From an uncultured Opitutia bacterium (lineage in GTDB: Bacteria > Verrucomicrobiota > Verrucomicrobiia > Opitutales > Opitutaceae): a DNA stretch of 64,000 bases. This document shows, piece after piece, positions 1 to 8,534 of this stretch (position 1 is the first letter of the stretch; each line of letters begins with the position of its first letter). The notes beneath the pieces were generated by a model. It made no database searches and was not told the origin of the DNA. It worked only from the letters and a program-made list of their open reading frames with translations. Position numbers and translations under genes: made by a program. The DNA is taken from the NCBI GenBank assembly GCA_903827245.1, contig CAIKHO010000007.1:1-64000 (forward strand), in the 5' to 3' direction.

Positions 1-243
1 GGTCTCGTCGGGCAGCACGCCGAAGTGGCCGCTGAAAATCTTGCCGAAGACAACAAAGTAAAGCCCGAGCATGAGCAGCGGATTCAACACCGCCCATCCG
101 ACCCCGAAGTAACTGCCCTTGTGCTTCAGGCCGAAATTCCGGAGCGTGAACTGCCAGAGGAGCTCGCGCTGCTGGAAAAGCTGGCGGACCGGCGCGACCG
201 GATTGAGGTGGGCAAGAAAACCTGGGGAAACACGGGCGGACAT
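1..243 (-). CDS. ABC-2 type polysaccharide export permease, N-terminal part (cut by window edge)
   Basis: The minus strand reads in frame from an ATG at 243 to the window edge, giving the first 81 residues of a longer protein. The fragment contains QLFQQRELLWQFTLRNFG followed by a Tyr-Phe-Gly-Val-Gly-Trp-Ala-Val-Leu-Asn-Pro run and the start of a first membrane helix rich in Leu, Phe and Val. This is the characteristic N-terminus of Wzm/KpsM/TagG-type permeases, which export polysaccharide chains across the inner membrane with a partner ATPase. The ATPase would be expected downstream, outside the window. The position next to sugar aminotransferases fits an O-antigen or capsule export role. 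No clear ribosome-binding site was seen before the ATG. Confidence 0.85.
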   Translation of the reverse strand, partial: MSARVSPGFLAHLNPVAPVRQLFQQRELLWQFTLRNFGLKHKGSYFGVGWAVLNPLLMLGLYFVVFGKIFSGHFGVLPDET

Positions 244-347
244 GCGAGGGGTCAGAGTGAAAGTGAAAGTGAGGGTGAAAGGGAAGATCGGAAAAATTGG
301 GCGACGAAGCGCTTTGCCATCCTGATCTCCATTTTCGGATCGCAACC

Positions 348-394
348 GTAGTCGGCCTCGCTGAGGCCGGCCCGGGGTCACCGACCCCGGCTAC
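348..394. repeat. REP-like double hairpin
   Basis: Two adjacent perfect hairpins occur here: GGCCTC/GAGGCC around a 3-base loop (354-368) and CCGGGGTC/GACCCCGG around a 3-base loop (372-390). GTAG (348-351) and CTAC (391-394) close the whole element. There is no T-run, so it does not look like an intrinsic terminator. It lies in the 170-base gap between the permease start and the aminotransferase stop and resembles a repetitive extragenic palindrome. Confidence 0.55.
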
Positions 395-413
395 AACACG
401 CTTCCGGTCCGTC

Positions 414-1520
414 TCACCGCGTAAAAAACGACCGTACCGTCGCGCAGACATAATCGATCTGCTCATCGGCGAGGTGCGGGCCGACGGGCAGGCTGAGCAC
501 CTCGATGGCGAGGCGTTCCGCGAGCGGGAAATCCCCGTGTTTCCAGCCGGCGGCGCGATAGGCTCCCGACAGATGCGGAGGAACGGGATAATGAACCTGT
601 GAGCCCACCCCATGGGCGGCCAGGTGCTTCTGCAATGCTTCGCGCTGGCGGGTCCGTACGACAAAGAGATGCCAGACCGGCTCCGCCCACGAGGGCACGG
701 CGGGCAGCACGAAATCGCCGACGCCGCGGAGTTGGTCGAGATAGCGTGCAGCGAGGCGGGTGCGCCGGGCATTCCATGCCGCGAGATGCGGGAGTTTGGC
801 CCGCAGGAAGGCGGCCTGCAGTTCGTCGAGGCGGGAGTTCAGTCCGGCATATTCGTTTAGATAGCGGATCTTGGAGCCGTAGTTGCGGAGATGGCGGATC
901 TTGTCGGCCAGCGCGGCATCACGGGTGGTCACGGCACCGGCGTCGCCGAGGGCGCCGAGGTTCTTGCTCGGATAAAAACTGATCCCGGCGGCGTGGCCGA
1001 GGCTGCCGCTGGACCGTCCGTGACAGCGCGCCCCGTGAGATTGTGCGGCATCCTCGAGCACAAACAGGCCGTGACGGGCCGCGACCGCGTTGATGGCCTC
1101 CATGTCGGCCGTCTGACCGTAGAGGTGAATGGGCAGGATCACCTTGGTGCGAGGCGTGATGAGCGCGGAGATTCGCTCCGGGTCGAGGTTGTAGGTGCGC
1201 TCGTCGCACTCGCAGGGCACGGGCCGCGCGCCGGTGTGGGTCACGGCCAGCCAGGTCGCAATATAGCCGTGGGCCGGCACGATGACCTCGTCGCCCGGAC
1301 CCACGCCGAGCGCCATCAGCACGAGTTGCAATGCCTCGAGGCCATTGGCGACGCCGACGCAATGGGCCGCGCCGACGGCCAGGGCGTATTCCGCCTCGAA
1401 CGCCTCCAATTCGGCGCCGAGCAGGAACCGGCCGGAGTCCATCACGCGGCGATAAGCGGCATCAAGCGCGGGACGCAATTCGTCGACCGCGGGCTTCAAG
1501 TCGAGGATCGGGACGTTCAT
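414..1520 (-). CDS. DegT/DnrJ/EryC1/StrS-family sugar aminotransferase
   Basis: A 368-residue PLP enzyme of the family that transaminates nucleotide-linked keto-sugars. The ATG at 1520 begins [10 protein letters not shown], the usual start for the family; an in-frame upstream extension lacks any family similarity. Visible landmarks are [16 protein letters not shown] near residue 57, EDAAQSHGA (about 156-164) and the PLP lysine K186 in [15 protein letters not shown]. The last motif resembles the FdtB/QdtB type that makes 3-amino-3,6-dideoxyhexoses, but the exact sugar cannot be read from sequence. The gene is on the same strand as the export permease and hicAB, and opposite to two other aminotransferases of the same family. 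Confidence 0.9.
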   Translation of the reverse strand: MNVPILDLKPAVDELRPALDAAYRRVMDSGRFLLGAELEAFEAEYALAVGAAHCVGVANGLEALQLVLMALGVGPGDEVIVPAHGYIATWLAVTHTGARPVPCECDERTYNLDPERISALITPRTKVILPIHLYGQTADMEAINAVAARHGLFVLEDAAQSHGARCHGRSSGSLGHAAGISFYPSKNLGALGDAGAVTTRDAALADKIRHLRNYGSKIRYLNEYAGLNSRLDELQAAFLRAKLPHLAAWNARRTRLAARYLDQLRGVGDFVLPAVPSWAEPVWHLFVVRTRQREALQKHLAAHGVGSQVHYPVPPHLSGAYRAAGWKHGDFPLAERLAIEVLSLPVGPHLADEQIDYVCATVRSFFTR

Positions 1521-1587
1521 TACCGGTGGGAGGGACGCTCGCGGGGCGCGAGTCAAAGGAAAATGGAGAGGGACTGTGGCCTTGGAC

Positions 1588-1782
1588 TCATGCGCCTTTC
1601 GGCACTTCGACGGATAAATTCTTGCAGATCGAACGTGCAAGATGGCGTTTGACCTCACTATGCCGGGGAACGGCCTCTTTGCGGCCCGTCGAAGAATTAA
1701 TCCAAATTGAATGACTGCTTCCCGCGCGCAGAAGCCGGCATCCATGCTGGTGCAAATGGGCAAGCGGCTCGCGCCGCTTCAT
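1588..1782 (-). CDS. hicA: HicA-family toxin (mRNA interferase)
   Basis: A 64-residue protein with the compact HicA double-stranded-RNA-binding fold pattern. It starts [18 protein letters not shown] and then has GSSHSIW, in which H24 is the expected catalytic histidine. A conserved AVPRHSE segment and a C-terminal basic helix [10 protein letters not shown] follow. HicA toxins cleave mRNA and are neutralised by HicB. The ATG overlaps the stop of the upstream hicB by four bases (ATGA), so the two are translationally coupled. The order is antitoxin first, the reverse of the E. coli order. Length is normal for the family and no disrupting change was seen. Confidence 0.85.
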   Translation of the reverse strand: MKRREPLAHLHQHGCRLLRAGSSHSIWINSSTGRKEAVPRHSEVKRHLARSICKNLSVEVPKGA

Positions 1783-1994
1783 ACCGCTATCGTGATCTCT
1801 TCAGCGGCTGGATCGTCTTTGAATTGCTGCTCACGTTCGATTTCGAGCAGAAGACGCACGGCGGCGCTCAAATCCGCCAGGCACTTTTCCTTCGTTTCAC
1901 CCTGTCCGTTGGCGCCTGGAACTTTGAGGCAGGTCGCCCAGAAACCACCCTCGCCTGGTTCACCTGGATGAACGATGGCTGTGAGCTTTGTCAT
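1779..1994 (-). CDS. hicB: HicB-family antitoxin
   Basis: A 71-residue protein with the partial RNase-H-like HicB domain: beta strands TKLTAIVHPGEPGEGGFWA, then VPGANGQGETKEKCLADL, then a helix AVRLLLEIERE. It is a short form, lacking the C-terminal ribbon-helix-helix or HTH DNA-binding part found in larger HicB proteins, so autoregulation may be weak or need HicA. It is expected to bind HicA and block its active site. It is the first gene of a two-gene unit with hicA, inside a polysaccharide locus. Confidence 0.82.
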   Translation of the reverse strand: MTKLTAIVHPGEPGEGGFWATCLKVPGANGQGETKEKCLADLSAAVRLLLEIEREQQFKDDPAAEEITIAV

Positions 1995-2001
1995 GGGATT
2001 T

Positions 2002-2029
2002 TAGTTAATCAGATGCCAAAGATCGTCAA
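2002..2029 (-). promoter_or_regulatory. Possible hicBA promoter
   Basis: Read on the minus strand, TTGACG (2029-2024) and TAACTA (2007-2002) are separated by 16 bases, resembling sigma-70 -35 and -10 boxes. The -10-like box ends only about seven bases before the hicB ATG, so transcripts from it would be nearly leaderless. This is a visual match only. Confidence 0.3.
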
Positions 2030-2244
2030 GACTACCGTCACTTGGATGGTGGTTCGTTTTGATGTCAATTTCGTGCCTTTGGCTGAAAGCGCTTCACTCG
2101 GTGCGTAGCCAATCCGTGATTTATTGCAAACGGCACCACGACCATCGCGTGTCGGTGGAGGGAATCCCTAATAAATGTCTGGGACGCTGCGGTCAAAGCG
2201 GCTAGCACAGTGACGGAAGTCTCTTCCCCTCCCTTCCCGCCAAC

Positions 2245-3348
2245 ATGTCTCATGATGCCGTACCCTATACCGCGCTTTCGGCCGAAGCCGCCTTGGTCAA
2301 GCCAGAGCTCATGCGCGCGGTGGAAAAGGTTCTCGATAGCGGGCGTTACATCCTCGGCCCGGAGTGCGCGGAGTTCGAACGGGAATTTGCCGGGTATTGC
2401 GGAGTCGGGTTCGCGGCCGGGGTAGCCAATGGGACGGATGCCTTGCATCTGGTGCTGCGTGGACTCGGCTTGCGCCCAGGCGACGAGGTCATAACGGCGC
2501 CGAATTCCTTCATCGCTTCAGCGTCCGCCATCGCGCTCGCCGGGGCCAAGCCGGTGTTCGTCGATCTCGGCGATGACGGAAACATGGACCCGGAAAAGCT
2601 GGAGGCGGCGATTTCGAGCCGGACCCGCGCCATCATGCCCGTGCACTTGACCGGTCGCCTGGCGAAGATGAAGGAGATCCTCGCGATCGCTGGAAGACAC
2701 GGCCTGTTTGTGCTGGAGGATGCGGCCCAGGCCATCGGGGCCACCCTCGACGGCCGCCGGGCCGGAAGCTGGGGCGACGCGGCGTGTTTCAGCCTGCATC
2801 CGCTCAAGAATCTCCACGCCTTTGGGGACGCGGGAATCGTCACGACCAATGATCCGGAGGTGCAGGCCAGACTCGTGCAGTCCCGCAATCACGGCCTGGC
2901 CAACCGCGAGCAGTGCGATTTCTGGAGCTTCAATTCGCGCCTGGACGAGATCCAGGCCGCCATGCTCCGGGTGCAGTTGCGGTATCTCGATGCATGGACG
3001 GATCGCCGCCGGACTCTCGCCCTTCGCTACAACGAGCTGCTGCGCCCCTATGTGGGCGTTCCCGACGAGGGACCGGGCGAGCGGTGCGTTTTCCAAACCT
3101 ACATCGTCAGGGCGAAGCGACGGGACGAGCTCAAGCAATACCTGGGCAAAAACGGCGTGGAGACGCTGATCCACTATGCCACGCCCATTCACCTCCAACC
3201 CGCGGCCCGTGATCTGGGCTATACCGCGTCGGATTTTCCCAAAACCATGCAGTACGTGAGCGAAATCCTGACGCTTCCGCTCTATCACACGCTCACCCAC
3301 GTCCAGCAGGATCGCGTGGTGGAACTCATTTCATCGTTCTACAAATAG
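2245..3348 (+). CDS. DegT/DnrJ/EryC1/StrS-family sugar aminotransferase
   Basis: A 367-residue PLP-dependent nucleotide-sugar aminotransferase. Landmarks are GRYILGPECAEFE (about 34-46), VANGTDALHLVLRGLG (about 60-75), EDAAQAIGA (about 158-166) and the PLP lysine K188 in SLHPLKNLHAFGDAG. The chosen ATG gives a normal-length N-terminus with the substrate-loop motif in place; the region just upstream has only a weak purine stretch. The next aminotransferase starts 24 bases after its stop, so the two are probably co-transcribed. The sugar substrate is unknown. It is a distant paralogue of the aminotransferases at 414-1520 and 3373-4476. Confidence 0.9.
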   Translation: MSHDAVPYTALSAEAALVKPELMRAVEKVLDSGRYILGPECAEFEREFAGYCGVGFAAGVANGTDALHLVLRGLGLRPGDEVITAPNSFIASASAIALAGAKPVFVDLGDDGNMDPEKLEAAISSRTRAIMPVHLTGRLAKMKEILAIAGRHGLFVLEDAAQAIGATLDGRRAGSWGDAACFSLHPLKNLHAFGDAGIVTTNDPEVQARLVQSRNHGLANREQCDFWSFNSRLDEIQAAMLRVQLRYLDAWTDRRRTLALRYNELLRPYVGVPDEGPGERCVFQTYIVRAKRRDELKQYLGKNGVETLIHYATPIHLQPAARDLGYTASDFPKTMQYVSEILTLPLYHTLTHVQQDRVVELISSFYK

Positions 3349-3372
3349 CCGCAGCGATCATCTCTTTCGAAA

Positions 3373-4476
3373 ATGCAGGTTCCCTATAACTATCTCGATC
3401 GGCAGTTCGCCGACGTCGAAGACTACTTTCAAGATCTACGGAAGCTCGTCGCGACGGGGGAGTTTACCCTGGGGCCGTTCGTCGAGGCCTTTGAAAAGAA
3501 ATTCGCCGCCTACGTCGGGGCCAAGCATGCAATCGGTACGAATACCGGGACCGGTGCGTTGATCCTTTCGCTCAAGGCGGTCGGAGTCGGGCCCGGCAAG
3601 GAAGTGATCACCGTCGCCAATACTTTCATCGCCACGGTGGGCGCAATTGTCGCGGCGGGCGGGCGCCCGGTATTTGTCGATTGTGACGACAGGTACCAGA
3701 TCGACGTCAGCGCCATCGAGCGTGCGATCACGGTCAACACCGCGGCCATCCTGCCGGTGCACTGGGCGGGCGCTCCGCCGGACATGGACAGAATCCTTGA
3801 GATCGCGAACCGTCGCGGGATTCCCGTCGTCGAGGATGCCTGCCAGGCAGTGGGGGCGAAGATCAACGGCCGTTGCGCCGGGACTTTTGGCAAGACGGGT
3901 ACCTTCAGCATGCACCCGATCAAGCCGCTGAATGTCTGGGGCGATGGCGGCATCATTGTCACGGATGATGACAAGATCGCGAAATTTCTCCGGCTCTACC
4001 GGAACCACGGCATGGTGGACCGGGACCACATCGAGATCTGGGGCGTCAACGACCGCCTGCAGCCATTCCAAGCCGTGGTGGGAAGCCGGGTGCTCGATAC
4101 GGTTGAAGGGCTGATCGAAAAGCGCATTCACAACGCGGGGCTGCTGGATGACGGACTCAAGGGCCTGGAAGCCAAGATCAGCCGGCCGCAGCGGCTGGCG
4201 GGTCACCGCGAGGTTTATCAGCTCTATCTCGTCACCACGAAGCGCCGCGACGAGTTCGTCCGGTTTCTCATCAGCCGCGGGATCGAGGCGAAGGTGCACT
4301 ATCCGATTCCGATTCACCTGCAAAATGCGGCGCGCGACCTTGGCTACAAGCGCGGGGATTTTCCGGTCTGCGAGCGACAGTCGGACGAGGTGGTGACCCT
4401 GCCCGCGCACCAGTATATTACCGGGGAGCAAATCGCGTATATCCTGGCTGTGATCCGCGAATTCTACGCGGAATGA
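3373..4476 (+). CDS. DegT/DnrJ/EryC1/StrS-family sugar aminotransferase
   Basis: A 367-residue member of the same PLP family but from a different branch. It begins MQVPYNYLDRQFADVEDYF and has TNTGTGALILSLKAVG, VVEDACQAVGA and the PLP lysine K184 in FSMHPIKPLNVWGDGG. The active-site Gln of the family is present. It directly follows the aminotransferase at 2245-3348 with a 24-base gap and no terminator, consistent with one transcript. Two consecutive but divergent aminotransferases suggest two different amino positions or two different amino sugars. Exact substrate not recognisable. Confidence 0.9.
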   Translation: MQVPYNYLDRQFADVEDYFQDLRKLVATGEFTLGPFVEAFEKKFAAYVGAKHAIGTNTGTGALILSLKAVGVGPGKEVITVANTFIATVGAIVAAGGRPVFVDCDDRYQIDVSAIERAITVNTAAILPVHWAGAPPDMDRILEIANRRGIPVVEDACQAVGAKINGRCAGTFGKTGTFSMHPIKPLNVWGDGGIIVTDDDKIAKFLRLYRNHGMVDRDHIEIWGVNDRLQPFQAVVGSRVLDTVEGLIEKRIHNAGLLDDGLKGLEAKISRPQRLAGHREVYQLYLVTTKRRDEFVRFLISRGIEAKVHYPIPIHLQNAARDLGYKRGDFPVCERQSDEVVTLPAHQYITGEQIAYILAVIREFYAE

Positions 4477-4561
4477 GTGGACGGCAGGATGGTGGCACGT
4501 TTCCAGTAATCCGCAGATTTCTCGCCACGAAGAGGCACAACATGACACGAAAACAAACCGG

Positions 4562-4648
4562 TTTCACGCAGAGGCACAGAGCACACGGAGGATTCCTGGG
4601 CAGTGATCGAACTCCCGATCGCTGTGCTCTCGGTGCCTCTGGGTGAAA
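4562..4648. repeat. Imperfect inverted repeat of the TTTCAC...AGAGGCAC type
   Basis: TTTCACGCAGAGGCAC (4562-4577) is matched at 15 of 16 positions by the reverse complement of 4633-4648. The flanking AGAGCACA-like segments pair imperfectly. A related AGAGGCACAACATGACACG segment lies just upstream, around 4530. The element fills the gap between an aminotransferase and the following SDR. Sequences of this AGAGGCACAGAG style recur between genes in many environmental bacteria; their function is unclear. Confidence 0.5.
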
Positions 4649-4688
4649 ATGTCCGCTACGACCGATAAACACTCGACCCCGCGCAAGC

Positions 4689-5570
4689 ATGCACGTTCTG
4701 GTAACGGGAGCCGGTGGATTTAGCGGGGCGGAAGTGGCGCTGGGATTGTTGGCGGATGGGCACCGGGTGACGGCTGTCGTCAGGTCCGGGCGTGGACGCC
4801 TGCCGGAAGACGCCGGGCGCGCGGGCGACCTGCAGGTGATCGCCGGCGACCTTTCCGCGGATCTCACGCTGCCGGCGAAAATTGATGCGATCGTGCACGC
4901 CGCGGGCCGCTCGCCCGGGTCCGGGGCAACAGCGGACGATCTGACGCGCGACAACGTGCGCTCGACGAGCCGGCTGGTGCGGCATGCCCGGGACTCGGGG
5001 GTGCGCAAGTTCATCCTCTTCTCGACGCTTTCGATTTATGGCCGGATCGAAACGCCGGTAGTCGATGAGAATACGCCGGTGCGCGAGCCGGACATCTATG
5101 GACGGGCAAAACACGAGGCGGAAGAACTGGTCGCCGCAAAGGAGAATACGTTTAGTTCGCTGGCCCTGCGGCTTCCCGGCATCATTGGCCGTGGCTCGGT
5201 CAGGAATTGGCTGACCGGCGTATTGGCCGCAGCGCGGGAAGGGCGAGAAATAACCGTGTTCAATCCGGGCACTCCGTTCAACAACGCGGTTCATGTGGCT
5301 GACCTGACCCGGTTTACGGTCCGTTTGTTGGAGCAGGATTGGACTGGCGCGGATGCAGTTACCTTGGGTGCGTCCGGCCAAATCCCGGTGGGGGATGCCG
5401 TGCAACTGTTGGTCGACGCCTTCGGGGGTCGGTCGCGCATCCGGCCGGAGTTGTCGCCGATGCCCGGCTTTGTCGTCTCGAGCGTGCGGGCCAGAGAGCA
5501 TTATGGCTATGACGCCATGGACATCAAGGCGATGCTGCTCCAGTTCGCCGCGGAGAATGCGAATTCCTAA
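4689..5570 (+). CDS. NAD(P)-dependent epimerase/dehydratase (extended SDR)
   Basis: A 293-residue Rossmann-fold protein. MHVLVTGAGGFSG at the N-terminus is the dinucleotide-binding glycine motif, FSTLSIYG holds the SDR serine region, and DIYGRAKHEAEE supplies the YxxxK catalytic pair. The mid part ALRLPGIIGRGSVRNWL is typical of sugar-nucleotide epimerases, reductases and dehydratases. It is slightly short for an extended SDR, with a small C-terminal substrate domain. It follows the aminotransferase pair after 212 bases containing an inverted repeat, so it may be separately transcribed. A role in making or reducing a nucleotide sugar is inferred from the neighbours; the substrate cannot be named. 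Confidence 0.85.
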   Translation: MHVLVTGAGGFSGAEVALGLLADGHRVTAVVRSGRGRLPEDAGRAGDLQVIAGDLSADLTLPAKIDAIVHAAGRSPGSGATADDLTRDNVRSTSRLVRHARDSGVRKFILFSTLSIYGRIETPVVDENTPVREPDIYGRAKHEAEELVAAKENTFSSLALRLPGIIGRGSVRNWLTGVLAAAREGREITVFNPGTPFNNAVHVADLTRFTVRLLEQDWTGADAVTLGASGQIPVGDAVQLLVDAFGGRSRIRPELSPMPGFVVSSVRAREHYGYDAMDIKAMLLQFAAENANS

Positions 5571-5590
5571 AGCGCAAATCGGGTGGGGCG

Positions 5591-5630
5591 GCGACCTCCC
5601 GGTCGCCGTCCGTTGCGACCGGGAAGTCGC
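5591..5630. repeat. Palindrome between convergent genes
   Basis: GCGACCTCCCGGTCGC (5591-5606) pairs with GCGACCGGGAAGTCGC (5615-5630), with one mismatch and an 8-base loop. It lies between the stop of the SDR on the plus strand and the stop of the glycosyltransferase on the minus strand. A long GC-rich stem without a T-run may act as a bidirectional mRNA 3' structure or be a REP element. Confidence 0.5.
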
Positions 5631-5701
5631 ATCTCCATCGGGCGTTCTAGCGGAATCCAGAGTCGCTGCTCGGCTACCACCTCGAATGGATCGATTCCGG
5701 C

Positions 5702-6460
5702 CTAGCGGCCGAAAAACACGCGGCGGACGCGGCGCAGGGTGATGTCGAACAAGGTGTGGCCGGTGGAGACGAAATTGCGGAGGGTCAGGGGCGTGCTTTC
5801 GCGCGGCTTGGTCACATGGCTTCCCGCCACCGCGACCTCGAGATGGGTGGCGCCTTCGTCCAGCAGCATGGTCACGAGGTCGGCTTGAAACCCAAAGCCG
5901 TAATTGTAGGACGCCCAGCGCATGACGTGAAAGCGGCGGTAAATCGGGTGACCGTTGTAGTAGTGGAGCCGGTAGCCGCTGAGCACGTTCACCAGCCAGG
6001 TATAGAATTTAGAAAGGGCGACCCGGGGCCAGCTCTTGCCCGAGATCGTGGCGTGATACGGAATAATTAGATCGGCGTGGCCCAATTCCCGTAGGATCCG
6101 GACGATGAGTTCCTTCGAGTCGACGTTGTCGCCGCATACGAGCCGGTAATACTTGCCGCGACCGCGAAAGGCCGTGTCCACAAAACTGCGGGCGAGCCCG
6201 AGGTTGTAGGGGTTGCGGTGCAACTTGACGGGCAGTTCGGGGTTCCGGCGGCAAAAGTCCCTCACCGCCGCCGAAGTGCCATCGGTCGACGCATCGTCAA
6301 TCACGAAGATCTCGTAGCTGCAGCCCACCTCGCGCGCTGCGGCGCAGGTATTCTCGATGGAGGGGACGACCCGGCTTTCCTCGTTCAGGCAGGGGATGCA
6401 GATGGTCAGGTCCAACTCCTCGCGGATGCCGGTGGGAACGAGCTCGCCGCCGGTCATCAT
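5702..6460 (-). CDS. Family 2 glycosyltransferase
   Basis: A 252-residue GT-A fold enzyme. After a short N-terminal extension it has LDLTICIPCLNEESRVVPSI, then EIFVIDDASTDGTSAAV, the nucleotide-sugar-binding strand and Asp motif of GT2 enzymes. RLVCGDNVDSKELI corresponds to the metal-binding DXD region. No long membrane segment is obvious, so it is likely peripheral on the inner membrane. It probably adds a sugar to a polyprenyl-linked saccharide or to another acceptor made by this locus. Start is either of two adjacent ATGs (6460 or 6457). Confidence 0.85.
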   Translation of the reverse strand: MMTGGELVPTGIREELDLTICIPCLNEESRVVPSIENTCAAAREVGCSYEIFVIDDASTDGTSAAVRDFCRRNPELPVKLHRNPYNLGLARSFVDTAFRGRGKYYRLVCGDNVDSKELIVRILRELGHADLIIPYHATISGKSWPRVALSKFYTWLVNVLSGYRLHYYNGHPIYRRFHVMRWASYNYGFGFQADLVTMLLDEGATHLEVAVAGSHVTKPRESTPLTLRNFVSTGHTLFDITLRRVRRVFFGR

Positions 6461-6571
6461 GGTTGTGAAGCAGCCGAGGGAAACGGTCCGAAGGGGGCGA
6501 CTGAGGAGCTGTTGCAGGATGTCGCCGGGGGGAGGGCAGGGTTAGGGTCGAGGTGCAACATGGCGGGGCGG

Positions 6572-7489
6572 TTATGCGAAGATCTTCGCGTAGAGCAAAT
6601 CCGGATGCAGGCCATGGGCCTTCAACAGGTCGTCATGGGAGCCGTAGCAGTGGATGAATTCGTCCCGCAGGGAAAAGGCGTGCAACCGGCAGCGGGCGCC
6701 GCTCTCAAAGGCCAGCGCCTTCAACTGCTGGCCCAGCCCGCCGACGACGGAATGTTCCTCGACGACGATGACCCGGTCGTATTGGGCCAGGATGCGCGAG
6801 AGGCCCTCGCGGTCCAGTGGCTTCAACGTGTGAATGGAATAGGCCGCCACTTGGCCGCCCTGTTCCCGCTCGATCTTGGCGGTGAGCTCCAGCGCCATCT
6901 TGGTGACGAGGCCAAACGACAGCACGCACGTGCCGGCGCCGCGCTTGATGCAGCGCGCGCGGCCGAACTCGAAAGGCTCGGGGGCGTTCGCGGTCAGCAC
7001 CGGCTCGCCCGCCTTGCCCAGGCGCAGGTACATCGGGCCCGGATGCCGGGCGCATGCCCACACGGCGGCCTCCGTTTCCAGCGGATCGCACGGCGCGAGG
7101 ATGCTCATGTTGGGCAGGGCGCTCATCACGGCGATGTCCTCCTGCGCGTGATGGGTGCCGCCCAGCACCGAATACGTCAGGCCGCCGCCGATCCCGACCA
7201 CGGTCACCGGGAGATTCTGGTAGCAGAGGTCGACGCGCACCTGCTCGAACGGGCGGTAGATCGCAAAAGTAGCGATGGTATAGGCGAAGGGCTTCATCCC
7301 GCGCATGGCCATCCCGGCGCACAGCCCGATCATCGCCTGCTCGGCCACGCCCACGTTGGTGAAGCGCTCGGGGAATTCCTCGCGGTATTGCTGCATGCTG
7401 CCGGCCGGCGAGATGTCCGCGACCACGATGCAGACCTTGGGGTCCGCCTTCGCGACTTGGTAAAGGGTGCGGGAAAAGGTGTCTCTCAT
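6572..7489 (-). CDS. Transketolase, C-terminal subunit (split form)
   Basis: A 305-residue protein carrying the pyrimidine-binding and C-terminal domains of transketolase. NVGVAEQAMIGLCAGMAM includes the conserved Glu that activates thiamine diphosphate; GGLTYSVLGGTHHAQEDIAVM and ILAPCDPLETEAAV are typical of split-transketolase and DXS-like C-halves. It would pair with the N-terminal subunit encoded immediately upstream, with a four-base ATGA overlap. Transketolase moves two-carbon ketol units between sugar phosphates. The location next to a kinase/nucleotidyltransferase fusion and a SIS isomerase suggests a dedicated role in making a sugar precursor rather than central metabolism; that is inference. 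Confidence 0.9.
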   Translation of the reverse strand: MRDTFSRTLYQVAKADPKVCIVVADISPAGSMQQYREEFPERFTNVGVAEQAMIGLCAGMAMRGMKPFAYTIATFAIYRPFEQVRVDLCYQNLPVTVVGIGGGLTYSVLGGTHHAQEDIAVMSALPNMSILAPCDPLETEAAVWACARHPGPMYLRLGKAGEPVLTANAPEPFEFGRARCIKRGAGTCVLSFGLVTKMALELTAKIEREQGGQVAAYSIHTLKPLDREGLSRILAQYDRVIVVEEHSVVGGLGQQLKALAFESGARCRLHAFSLRDEFIHCYGSHDDLLKAHGLHPDLLYAKIFA

Positions 7490-8361
7490 TCGCGGTGGGC
7501 CCGGTCGAGCTCATCGAGAGCCTGCTGATATTCCTGTGGATTCGGTGAGCGGTAGTGCCACATCGGGACATTCTCCATGTAGCTGACGCCCTTGCCCTTG
7601 ATCGTGCGGGCGACGACCATGAGCGGCCGCCCGCCTTTGCGCCCGACGATGGCGTCGTGCACGGCCTGCGGGGAATGGCCATCCACCTCCACCGCCTCCC
7701 AGCCGAACGCGCGGATCTTTTCCGCCACCGGGTAAAAGTTGGGCAGAATCTTGCTCGTCCGTCCGAGCGACTGGAAGTCGTTCAGGTCGACCACGGCGAT
7801 AACGTTTTTCACGCCCAGGCTGGGGGCGAGCATCATCACTTCCCACACGGAGCCTTCCTCGAGCTCTCCGTCGCTCATTACGACATAGACGAGGCGGTCA
7901 TGCTGCTGGATGCCGTCCGCCAGGGACATGCCGACGGCCAGAGCCAGGCCGTGACCGAGCGAGCCAGTCGAGGCCTCGATGCCCGGCAGGCCATAGTCGG
8001 GATGGGTCGCCCGCCGGCCGCCCGGCTGGCAGGTAAGATCCATCTCCTCGGGCGGAATTATACCCATCTCCTCGAGCACCGCATATTGGGCCATGGAGCC
8101 GTGGCCTTTCGACAGGATGAACGTGTCCGGGCTGTTGCCGTCGGCGCCACGGCGCATCACGCCGTGGTAGATCGTGTCCACGATCTCGAGGCAGGAAAAT
8201 GCCCCGCCGATGTGCAGTGCGGAAACCTTCTGAGAGACTTGGAGAATTCGCTTCCGCATCCGCCAGCAACGGGTCCGGGCCTGGACGGGGTCAAAGGGGG
8301 GCTTGGTCGCCGGCCCGGGGCTGGGTGTGAACCGGGTTGTTCCTCGGGCGGGACTGGTCAT
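7486..8361 (-). CDS. Transketolase, N-terminal (thiamine diphosphate-binding) subunit (split form)
   Basis: A 291-residue protein matching the diphosphate-binding half of transketolase. Visible motifs are SALHIGGAFSCLEIVD, LSKGHGSMAQYAVLEE, SLGHGLALAVGMSLAD and the thiamine-diphosphate motif SDGELEEGSVWE followed by VVDLNDFQSLG. The first 35 residues are Pro/Thr-rich and unlike the family; an internal ATG at residue 35 falls inside the conserved first helix, so the upstream ATG is kept although a start between the two is possible. Divergently oriented from the nucleotidyltransferase-kinase gene, with a 173-base shared upstream region that probably holds both promoters. Confidence 0.9.
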   Translation of the reverse strand: MTSPARGTTRFTPSPGPATKPPFDPVQARTRCWRMRKRILQVSQKVSALHIGGAFSCLEIVDTIYHGVMRRGADGNSPDTFILSKGHGSMAQYAVLEEMGIIPPEEMDLTCQPGGRRATHPDYGLPGIEASTGSLGHGLALAVGMSLADGIQQHDRLVYVVMSDGELEEGSVWEVMMLAPSLGVKNVIAVVDLNDFQSLGRTSKILPNFYPVAEKIRAFGWEAVEVDGHSPQAVHDAIVGRKGGRPLMVVARTIKGKGVSYMENVPMWHYRSPNPQEYQQALDELDRAHRE

Positions 8362-8534
8362 GGGGTTGGTCGGTCGAGCGTGAAGCGGGAGGGAGGCAGG
8401 TCAAGGCTGGGTGGGAGGCGGTGATGGTCGGGTTTGAAAACCGCAAGGGAAGCCCCTACTTTCAGTGCAGACGCACCTGCGCCAAATTGCCATTTGCCAT
8501 TTGACGGCCGAGCAAACAAGAGAGTCCGGAAGGA

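Noticed and set aside
25-351. Plus-strand frame at the left edge
   Set aside because: It is antisense to the ABC-2 permease N-terminus, which has a recognisable conserved start, and it runs across the REP-like region edge.
2065-2448. Minus-strand frame between hicB and the aminotransferase
   Set aside because: It overlaps the start of a strong aminotransferase gene on the other strand and has no recognisable domain.
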